The notes beneath the pieces are model-generated. The model did not search any database. It was given only the letters and a program-made list of their open reading frames with translations, and was not told where the DNA came from. Of a stretch of DNA of 14,506 bases, positions 5,631 through 11,735 are shown piece after piece. The stretch is taken from positions 1-14,506 of the forward strand of contig JAEEHZ010000221.1 of the NCBI GenBank assembly GCA_016281115.1, in the 5' to 3' direction. Within the stretch, counting starts at the first letter, position 1, and each line of letters opens with the position of its first letter. Position numbers and translations under genes: made by a program. This stretch comes from Clostridiaceae bacterium (lineage in GTDB: Bacteria > Bacillota > Clostridia > Oscillospirales > Acutalibacteraceae).

Positions 5631-6983
5631 ATGAACCGTAAAATACCGTTGCCGAGTCACATAACTTTTGTAATGAACAGCCTTAAAAAACACGGATACG
5701 AGGCTTTTGTTGTGGGAGGATGTGTCCGCGACGGTATTTTGAATATACCGATAAATGATTATGACATCGCAACAAACGCCTTGCCTAATGAAATTTTGAG
5801 CGTTTTTGACGGTTGCAAAACACTTGTAAACGGCTTAAAGCACGGCACCGTTACCGTAATCATTAACCAAACGGCGGTAGAGATAACCACTTACCGCACA
5901 GACGGCAAATACAGTGATAACCGTCATCCCGACAGCGTAAGTTTTACACGTGACCTCAAAAACGACATTGCAAGGCGGGATTTTACGGTAAACGCGCTTG
6001 CCTACAGCCCGGAGACAGGAATAATTGACATATTTGGCGGAGAAAGTGACATAAACAATAAAATTTTAAGATGCGTTGGCGACCCTAAGAAACGGTTTGA
6101 AGAGGACAGCCTGAGAATATTAAGAGGGCTGCGCTTTGCGGCACGTTTCGGACTTAACATTGAAGAGCAAACCCGTGACGCAATGCTCGGGCAAAGACAT
6201 TTACTCAATAATATATCGCGTGAGAGGGTATGCGCTGAATTTAACAAGCTAATGGTTTGCGATAACGCGGCGGATATACTGAACGAATATAAAGAGGTTT
6301 TCGCGGTGTGTATGCCGGAGATAGAAGCAATGTTCGACTTTGCGCAAGACAATCCTCACCACGACTTTAATGTTTGGCAGCACACAATTAATGTAATCAA
6401 AAACACGCCGCCCGATTTAGAGCTTCGGCTTGCAGCACTTTTTCACGATATAGGCAAGCCCGGTTGCAAAACAACAGACGAAAACGGCATAGGGCATTTT
6501 TACGGCCACGCAGAGATAAGCGAGGAGATCGCAGTTTCTGTTATGAAAAGCCTGAAGCAGTCAAATGCTCTTACAAATAACGTTGCGCTTCTCGTAAAAT
6601 ATCACTGCCGCACGGGGGATATAGGGCTTAAGGGTATGCGCAGGCTTTACGGAATATTGGGATATGAACTCACGGAAAAGCTTATTGCCCTTACAAAAGC
6701 CGATACATTCGGTCAAAAAACCGAAATAAGCAAAGATAAGGCAATGCATATAAACGAGCTTTACGAAATGCTCAAAAAAATAACCGAATCAAATCTTTGC
6801 TGCAAACACGCTGACTTAAAAGTTAACGGCAACGATATATTATCGCTTGGCGTTGCGCGCGGAAAGATAGTAGGGGAGATATTAGACGATCTGCTGAACA
6901 AGGTGTTGTCGGGTGAGCTTGAAAACGACCGCGACTGCCTTTTGAAATACACAAAAGCAAAATATACATCAAAGGAGCAATAG
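5631..6983 (+). CDS. cca: CCA tRNA nucleotidyltransferase with HD domain
   Basis: This 450-residue class II enzyme adds or repairs the CCA end of tRNAs without a nucleic acid template. The polymerase-beta head has VVGGCVRD (27-34), catalytic Asp43 and Asp45 in DYDIATNA, the NTP-selecting neck motif RRDFTVNA (115-122) and the EDSLRILRGLRFAARF helix (158-173). An HD phosphohydrolase domain follows (His251, His272-Asp273 in LFHDIGKP, His293), as in many bacterial members, where it carries 2',3'-cyclic phosphodiesterase/phosphatase activity. No frame extension upstream offers a standard start. The nearest SD-like run, AAAGGAAAG (5596-5604), is far from the ATG and separated by a tight GC hairpin (5606-5619). 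Full CCA addition rather than CC- or A-only is likely but not proven by motifs. Confidence 0.95.
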   Translation: MNRKIPLPSHITFVMNSLKKHGYEAFVVGGCVRDGILNIPINDYDIATNALPNEILSVFDGCKTLVNGLKHGTVTVIINQTAVEITTYRTDGKYSDNRHPDSVSFTRDLKNDIARRDFTVNALAYSPETGIIDIFGGESDINNKILRCVGDPKKRFEEDSLRILRGLRFAARFGLNIEEQTRDAMLGQRHLLNNISRERVCAEFNKLMVCDNAADILNEYKEVFAVCMPEIEAMFDFAQDNPHHDFNVWQHTINVIKNTPPDLELRLAALFHDIGKPGCKTTDENGIGHFYGHAEISEEIAVSVMKSLKQSNALTNNVALLVKYHCRTGDIGLKGMRRLYGILGYELTEKLIALTKADTFGQKTEISKDKAMHINELYEMLKKITESNLCCKHADLKVNGNDILSLGVARGKIVGEILDDLLNKVLSGELENDRDCLLKYTKAKYTSKEQ

Positions 6984-6986
6984 GTT

Positions 6987-7613
6987 TTGAGACATATTCC
7001 GAAGTGCAAAACAGACGAGCTTAAAATACTGACTTTTGAAACAGCGCTTCACAATGCGCTTATCGAGAACAGTGACTACGATATTTCAAAGTGGCTTTAT
7101 GTTCCGAACACATACACAGAATACAGATACATATTGGGTACAAGAGGAAAAAATCCGCTTGTTTGTATTGGGATAAACCCCTCAACGGCAAAGCCCGACG
7201 CGCTTGACAACACGTTGAAATCGGTTGAGCGCATTGCGTTTTACAACGGCTTTGACAGCTTTATTATGCTCAACGTTTACCCCCAGCGCGCCACAGACCC
7301 CAACGATATGGAACAAAGCTTTAACACAGCCCTTCACAACGAGAATCTTAAGGCTTTTGAATACGCGCTTAATTTGTGCGATAAAAACAGTCCGCCCGGC
7401 GTGTGGGTGGCAAGCGGAAACATAATTGAAAAACGTCTTTATCTTGCAAAATGCCTTGTTGATATGAAGCGAATTGCCGACAAATACAGCGCAAAATGGT
7501 TTTCGTGCGGTAAAATATCGGTGAAGGGGCATCCGCACCACCCGTTGTATTTAAAAAAAGACAGCACGCTCGATTTGTTTGATATAGACGGTTATATAAG
7601 TAAACTAATTTAG
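6987..7613 (+). CDS. DUF1643 domain protein
   Basis: This 208-residue cytoplasmic protein has the DUF1643 (PF07799) signature: GINPSTA (62-68) followed by Asp71 and Asp74, LNVYPQRATDP (95-105), GVWVASGN (138-145) and GHPHHPLYL (181-189). The biochemical function of the family is unknown; members occur widely in phages and bacteria. The start is TTG at 6987, chosen because AAAGGAG (6971-6977) sits 9 bases upstream and no ATG lies nearby in frame. It begins 3 bases after the cca stop, so it is tightly co-transcribed and probably coupled. It is the last gene before a pair of terminators. A link to tRNA or nucleotide metabolism is only suggested by position. Confidence 0.88.
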   Translation: MRHIPKCKTDELKILTFETALHNALIENSDYDISKWLYVPNTYTEYRYILGTRGKNPLVCIGINPSTAKPDALDNTLKSVERIAFYNGFDSFIMLNVYPQRATDPNDMEQSFNTALHNENLKAFEYALNLCDKNSPPGVWVASGNIIEKRLYLAKCLVDMKRIADKYSAKWFSCGKISVKGHPHHPLYLKKDSTLDLFDIDGYISKLI

Positions 7614-7636
7614 TTTTTATCTCTAAAACGACGGTT

Positions 7637-7659
7637 TTCCCTAAGAAGGGAAGCTTTTT
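7637..7659 (+). terminator. Short intrinsic terminator after the DUF1643 gene
   Basis: TTCCC (7637-7641) pairs with GGGAA (7648-7652) around a 6-base loop, and T5 follows at 7655-7659. The stem is weak and probably backs up the stronger palindrome just downstream. Confidence 0.45.
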
Positions 7660-7665
7660 GGCAAC

Positions 7666-7692
7666 AAAAAACGGCTCTGCAGAGCCGTTTTA
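7666..7692. terminator. Bidirectional terminator between convergent operons
   Basis: AAAACGGCTCTG (7668-7679) and CAGAGCCGTTTT (7680-7691) form a perfect 24-base palindrome, with A-rich sequence on the left and T-rich on the right. It can therefore end transcripts from both strands: the DUF1643 operon from the left and the peptidase gene from the right, whose stop is 16 bases away. Confidence 0.88.
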
Positions 7693-7706
7693 GTTATTTG
7701 TTAGAT

Positions 7707-9536
7707 TTACAGCAACTTTGCCAGGTGGAGCTGAAGAATAACAATGTCAGTCATTGTTATTGTGCCGTCCTCGTCTATATCTGCTGCGTTAAAACTTTCG
7801 CCGTCAAGGGTCGTGAGTTTCGCAACGACGCGTTGCATTGTTACAACATCAAGCATATCGGTAGACTTGTCGCTGTTGGCGTCTCCGAGCATATACCCGA
7901 GCTGAGAAACTTCACCCTTGTCACCGCCGCCGGTAAACCAGTCGTAGATCCTGTTGAAAATGTTGATGAAAAAGCCGCTGTCATCAGAATCAATCTCTGA
8001 GTCGGATTCTATTTCATCAGGGCTGTCGTCATATTTAATAATGACCGAATCGTCTACAACGTCTGTAAACGCTTTTATGCGGTAATTTTTGCCCTCAAGA
8101 CCTTTGTCTGTCCATTGCGTTCCGTTAGAAGCCTGGAAAAAGCTTTGGCCCTCTTTTGCGGCATTTTTAAATGAAACAAATTCTGTGTCAGTTGAGCAGT
8201 CAACAAACAGCTTTGTGGTATCTTCCGCATTTGAAGAAAGCGTAACCACAACAGAGAAGATCTCGCCGGCGTTGAGTCTTACGGGCTTATCAAGCCTTAT
8301 TGTATGATATCCGCAATAGTCCTGTGTGCCGTTTATAGGCGAGGAAAGAACCGAAGTTCCGCTCGCAGGATCATTTTTATCCGCTAAATCTTTATAGATG
8401 TTGACAGTGTACTCAACATCGTTCTGTGCTGTCCAGAAGGATATTGCTTTCAGCTCCTCGCCTGACTCGCACATAAACACATTTGCCATTGAGCCGCCGA
8501 GCGTAGCCTCTTCCGTGTATGGAGATGCAGAGCCGTCGTATTGATAGTTTTTGTCAAAATTATCAGAAAGACCGTAATCAAAGAACTGGCACCATTCATC
8601 TGGATTGGAAGCATTTTCATAAGACACCCAAAAATATCCTTCGTCGCCCCAGTCATCGCCCCAGCTGTTTTGGCAAAGCCATGCGCCGTTTTCATTTGGT
8701 TTTGCTTTTTTGCCGAAGTTATCTTTGCTGAAATTATCGTCCCAGCCAACTATCGTTACCATATGATTGGGCTGGTCTTTATTGGGATTATAAAAAGAAT
8801 CATGTTTGGTGTCCATATATTCGCTGTTACTTGCATAAGAAAACGTTCCTGCACCGTATTCCATGATCATTTGTTTTATATCGTTTCTGTCGTTTCCGTT
8901 TACCCAAACCATATTTTCCAAATGAATAAGCGTGTTTGCATATGCTTCGGCTTTATTTTTGATTTTATAATCAGGCTTTGCGCTGGAGTATTTGTAATCC
9001 TTACTTGCTGCTGTATCTGCAATGCCGATCCATGCGGAAAGTGTAAACGGAATTATCAATTCATCGCTTCCCACAGACAAAAAGCTTTTTCCCGGCATGT
9101 TGGCGTCGCCTTTAAGCATTTTCATCGAATCGTAGGCATTGTTATACATAAAATAAGCGAGATGGAGTTCTGAGAGGTTAATGCGGTTTTCATATTTATT
9201 TGGAAATCCCAAACGTTTAATAATGGAAGCCTCAGATGCCGTCATAGTAGAAAATGCCCAACAGGTTCCGTAATCACCCTGGGATTTTGCGGGGGTAATA
9301 TAACCGAGGTCAACGGAGCTGTAAGCTTCGGGTAAAGAAACAGTTTTCCCCACCTGTTTTGAAAATCTGCTTTCAATACCCAGGTGAGAATAGCTTGTAA
9401 ACGGAACTTCCATATGAAAAACGCCGTAATTTTCGAGATCTTCGGGTTCTGCGGCATAAGCGGTGTTAAAAATTTCAGGCATTGTTGCACCGACAATAAT
9501 AAACAGGCACAAAACCAAAGATAAAACTTTTTTCAT
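7707..9536 (-). CDS. Secreted papain-like (C1A) cysteine peptidase with dockerin
   Basis: This 609-residue exported protein has a signal peptide (about 1-28), then a C1A peptidase domain (about 67-325). Active-site residues are Gln86 and Cys92 in KSQGDYGTCWAFS, His258 in NHMVTIVGWDD, and Asn290 in QNSWGDDWGDEGYFWVSY. A beta-rich region (about 340-490) fits the lectin-like domain often found behind clostridial C1A peptidases. An acidic Asp/Ser linker (503-520) leads to a type I-like dockerin with two calcium loops: Asp552/Asn554/Asp556/Asp563 and Asp586/Asp588/Asp590/Asp597. The dockerin implies docking to a cohesin scaffold on the cell surface or in a cellulosome-like complex, where the enzyme would cut proteins in feed or of competitors. 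Purine-rich SD AAAGGGG precedes the ATG. The gene lies 39 bases behind queT on the same strand, so it may be read from the queT promoter. Confidence 0.93.
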   Translation of the reverse strand: MKKVLSLVLCLFIIVGATMPEIFNTAYAAEPEDLENYGVFHMEVPFTSYSHLGIESRFSKQVGKTVSLPEAYSSVDLGYITPAKSQGDYGTCWAFSTMTASEASIIKRLGFPNKYENRINLSELHLAYFMYNNAYDSMKMLKGDANMPGKSFLSVGSDELIIPFTLSAWIGIADTAASKDYKYSSAKPDYKIKNKAEAYANTLIHLENMVWVNGNDRNDIKQMIMEYGAGTFSYASNSEYMDTKHDSFYNPNKDQPNHMVTIVGWDDNFSKDNFGKKAKPNENGAWLCQNSWGDDWGDEGYFWVSYENASNPDEWCQFFDYGLSDNFDKNYQYDGSASPYTEEATLGGSMANVFMCESGEELKAISFWTAQNDVEYTVNIYKDLADKNDPASGTSVLSSPINGTQDYCGYHTIRLDKPVRLNAGEIFSVVVTLSSNAEDTTKLFVDCSTDTEFVSFKNAAKEGQSFFQASNGTQWTDKGLEGKNYRIKAFTDVVDDSVIIKYDDSPDEIESDSEIDSDDSGFFINIFNRIYDWFTGGGDKGEVSQLGYMLGDANSDKSTDMLDVVTMQRVVAKLTTLDGESFNAADIDEDGTITMTDIVILQLHLAKLL

Positions 9537-9575
9537 TCATGATACCCCTTTCTTAAATCAAGCATATTAGTGTTG

Positions 9576-10112
9576 TTATTGTCTTTTAAAGAGATTTAGT
9601 TTTTGAACAAGATATGCAAACGGAAGTCCGAGCACAACGCAAACACCAAGCTCACCCAAAGCGACGCATCCGGCTTGGATCAGAAAGCTTACGAAATTAA
9701 ACGGTCCTTCAATAAAGAATATTTCTATCTCAAGTCCAACCAGTATGCCGTTAAATATGGCGGGCATAAGAGATGCCAAAACCGGCAGACCTTTTATTCT
9801 TGCGTTTCTGAGCATATACATAGACACGGCTGCCAGCAAGCTTGCCAGTGTGCCTATCACGATATCAACCGGCAAGGTGCCGGTGTTCATAATATTTGCT
9901 ATTAGGCAACCAATGGTAAGCCCGGGTATTGCGGCAGGCGTGAAAACCGCCAGCATACACAAAACCTCGGATACTCTGAACTGTATTGCCATAGACGTGC
10001 TACCGGGGAACATAAATGCCTGCAAGTATGTAAGCACTGCGTACAAAGCCGCAATAAGCGCCGCCTGTACGATATAATCTACTTTAAACTGTTTTTTATT
10101 TGATTTTTCCAT
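9576..10112 (-). CDS. queT: QueT-family transporter (queuosine precursor substrate-binding component)
   Basis: This 178-residue membrane protein has about five to six hydrophobic segments. It carries the QueT-family (PF06177) core QFRVSEVLCMLAVFTPAAIP (44-63), a LPVDIVIGTLASLLAA motif (80-95) and ALGELGVCVVLG (151-162). QueT proteins are S components of ECF transporters and import a queuosine precursor with the shared energising module, which is not encoded here. The start was set at the ATG at 10112 because GGGGAG lies 8 bases upstream. A longer frame to 10157 exists, but it would run through the TATAAT promoter. The transcript leader is only about 20 bases, too short for a preQ1 riboswitch. 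Confidence 0.88.
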   Translation of the reverse strand: MEKSNKKQFKVDYIVQAALIAALYAVLTYLQAFMFPGSTSMAIQFRVSEVLCMLAVFTPAAIPGLTIGCLIANIMNTGTLPVDIVIGTLASLLAAVSMYMLRNARIKGLPVLASLMPAIFNGILVGLEIEIFFIEGPFNFVSFLIQAGCVALGELGVCVVLGLPFAYLVQKLNLFKRQ

Positions 10113-10136
10113 TTTCGATCTCCCCTTAACCATGTG

Positions 10137-10165
10137 ATTATACACTAAAAAAAGCATAAAAGCAA
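10137..10165 (-). promoter_or_regulatory. Promoter of queT
   Basis: On the minus strand, TTGCTT (10165-10160) and a perfect TATAAT (10142-10137) are 17 bases apart. The start of transcription would be near 10130, about 18 bases before the queT start codon. Confidence 0.6.
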
Positions 10166-10202
10166 CCTGTAATCGCGGAAAATCAATTTGCTTTGCAAAA
10201 AA

Positions 10203-11156
10203 CTAATTAACTTTGTTTATTATATTTCCATTTACAAAGCTTTCTATATTTTTATAAACAATATCAACAAGTCTTTGCCTGGTCTCTTTTGCTGCCCATG
10301 CAATGTGGGGCGTAAACGTAATGTTTTTTGCTGTTTTAAGCGGACAGCTTGTGCTCATGGGCTCTTTATCGAGAACATCTACCGCAGCGGCGGCTATTTT
10401 TCCGCTGTTAAGCGCGTCTGCAAGTGCCTGCTCATCTACTGTTCCGCCGCGCGATGTATTGATGAACATACAATTTTTTTTGCATTTCGCAAAAGCGGCT
10501 TTATCAAATATTTTATTTGTTTTTTCCGTAAGCGGACAATGTACGGTTATAAAATCGGATTTTTCAAGCAATTCATCAAAACTCACGTAATGTGTGCCGT
10601 CTTCTCTTTCAGTGCGCGTTGTAACGATGACGTTCATACCGAAAGCGCGCGCTATTTCACCGACCTTTCTGCCAATGCTTCCGTATCCGAATATACCGAG
10701 AGTTTTTCCTTTAAGCTCGGTCATTCTGTCGTCAAGCAGGCAAAAGACCTCGCTTTTTTCCCAATCTCCGATTTTTACACGTCTGTCAAACTCGCTTACC
10801 CTGTTTGTGTGGTTAAGAATAAACGAAAAAACATGTTGCGCTACGCTGTCTGTTGAATACTGACCGGCATTGCAGACGGGTATTCCTCTTTTGGCTGCTG
10901 CAGATGTATCTACATTATTATATCCTGTTGCAAGAATAGTAATGAGCTTTAAATTGGGCATATTATTTATTACGTCGGCAGTTATCAAGGTTTTGTTTGC
11001 AACTATAATATCGGCGTCAGGCTCGTATTCTGCAATTTGCGCAGATGTAAGGTTATTATAGACTTTTATTTCGCCGAAATCACAAAACTGCTTTAAATTA
11101 TCTTCGTTTCCGTTTATGGTCTGTGTGTCAGTGAAAACAATTTTGTATTTTTTCAT
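10203..11156 (-). CDS. D-2-hydroxyacid dehydrogenase (glycerate/hydroxypyruvate type)
   Basis: This 317-residue cytoplasmic oxidoreductase reversibly reduces 2-keto acids to D-2-hydroxy acids. The central Rossmann domain shows LGIFGYGSIGRKVG (153-166, dinucleotide-binding glycines in GYGSIG). The catalytic triad is Arg236 in NTSRGGTVDE, Glu265 in DVLDKEP and His284 in FTPHIAWAA. The His-Ile-Ala-Trp-Ala sequence and overall length resemble glycerate dehydrogenase/hydroxypyruvate reductase (HprA-like), but the substrate cannot be fixed from sequence. After the second Rossmann strand there is TTRTER (179-184) where NAD-specific members usually have Asp, so NADP(H) use is possible. The SD is weak (GAG just before ATG). 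The gene is followed by queT, which has its own promoter, so it may be monocistronic. Confidence 0.92.
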   Translation of the reverse strand: MKKYKIVFTDTQTINGNEDNLKQFCDFGEIKVYNNLTSAQIAEYEPDADIIVANKTLITADVINNMPNLKLITILATGYNNVDTSAAAKRGIPVCNAGQYSTDSVAQHVFSFILNHTNRVSEFDRRVKIGDWEKSEVFCLLDDRMTELKGKTLGIFGYGSIGRKVGEIARAFGMNVIVTTRTEREDGTHYVSFDELLEKSDFITVHCPLTEKTNKIFDKAAFAKCKKNCMFINTSRGGTVDEQALADALNSGKIAAAAVDVLDKEPMSTSCPLKTAKNITFTPHIAWAAKETRQRLVDIVYKNIESFVNGNIINKVN

Positions 11157-11314
11157 AAGCTCATTTTAGAATAATCCCCGGGCAAAAATGCATGAAGACT
11201 ATTCTGTTCCTTTCTGTATTTAATAAATTCAGTCAATGCTTTATTGTTTATATGAACAAATTTTCAATAATTTTTTATAAATTATGTCTAAATATACGAT
11301 TTTTAATAACTTAT

Positions 11315-11343
11315 TTGACTTTGCAAATAATTGGATATATAAT
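11315..11343 (+). promoter_or_regulatory. Near-consensus promoter of the DUF6465-like gene
   Basis: TTGACT (11315-11320) and a perfect TATAAT (11338-11343) are separated by 17 bases. Transcription should start near 11350, giving a leader of about 50 bases. This is the strongest promoter in the window, suggesting abundant expression. Confidence 0.8.
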
Positions 11344-11398
11344 AACCTTGCTGTTAAGAATAATAAGCGATATTTAAAAATGAAAGAAGGGTTTGACC

Positions 11399-11665
11399 AT
11401 GCCAAGAGCAAAGAAAACAGATGCCCCTGCGGCAACAGCAGCAAAGAAAACAACTTCAAGAAAACCGGCAGCTAAAGTAGAATTGTTTATAGAGCACAAT
11501 GGTATTCAGGCTTCAGCTAACGACATCGCAAAAAGAGTTAAAGCAGATTATGCAGCCAGAGAAGGCGCGGCCGACATAAAAACATTGAATATTTATGTAA
11601 AGCCTGAAGATAACGCTGCTTACTACGTTGTAAACGGTGACATTGAAGGAAAAATGGAATTATAA
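11399..11665 (+). CDS. Small basic-tailed protein, DUF6465-like
   Basis: This 88-residue protein has a Lys/Ala/Pro/Thr-rich N-terminal tail (MPRAKKTDAPAATAAKK, continuing to about 26), reminiscent of histone H1-like tails. A compact domain (27-88) follows, with KVELFIEHNGIQASANDIAK and a C-terminal strand pair NIYVKPEDNAAYYVVNG. The domain fits what I recall of DUF6465, a family of unknown function common in clostridia. The ATG at 11399 is preferred over the in-frame TTG at 11393 because the SD AGAAGGG ends 7 bases upstream of it. The gene stands alone between a strong promoter and a strong terminator, so it is probably highly expressed. The basic tail might bind nucleic acid, which is inference only. 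Confidence 0.82.
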   Translation: MPRAKKTDAPAATAAKKTTSRKPAAKVELFIEHNGIQASANDIAKRVKADYAAREGAADIKTLNIYVKPEDNAAYYVVNGDIEGKMEL

Positions 11666-11685
11666 TAGATTCCTCTCATTTTCTT

Positions 11686-11722
11686 GCTGAGTGCTGATAA
11701 TATCGGCACTCAGCTTTTTTTT
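11686..11722 (+). terminator. Strong intrinsic terminator of the DUF6465-like gene
   Basis: GCTGAGTGC (11686-11694) pairs perfectly with GCACTCAGC (11706-11714), and the inner bases extend the stem by about four more pairs (one G-U) around a three-base loop. T8 follows at 11715-11722. On the opposite strand no T-tract follows, so it is not clearly a terminator for mutL. Confidence 0.92.
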
Positions 11723-11735
11723 GCTCTTTTTGCTT

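Noticed and set aside
8541..9173. 210-codon plus-strand open frame
   Set aside because: It lies antisense within the peptidase gene, whose catalytic motifs are unmistakable. The antisense product is Ile/Phe/Cys-rich, with no SD or family resemblance.
10113..10157. Longer QueT start at 10157
   Set aside because: The extra 15 codons would run through the TATAAT of the likely promoter, and the good SD belongs to ATG 10112.
10188..10202. Terminator from TTTGC/GCAAA after the dehydrogenase
   Set aside because: On the minus strand the T-run precedes the hairpin rather than following it, and the stem is only five pairs.
10188..10856. 222-codon plus-strand open frame
   Set aside because: It is antisense to the D-2-hydroxyacid dehydrogenase, its composition is unlike a real protein, and it has no ribosome site.
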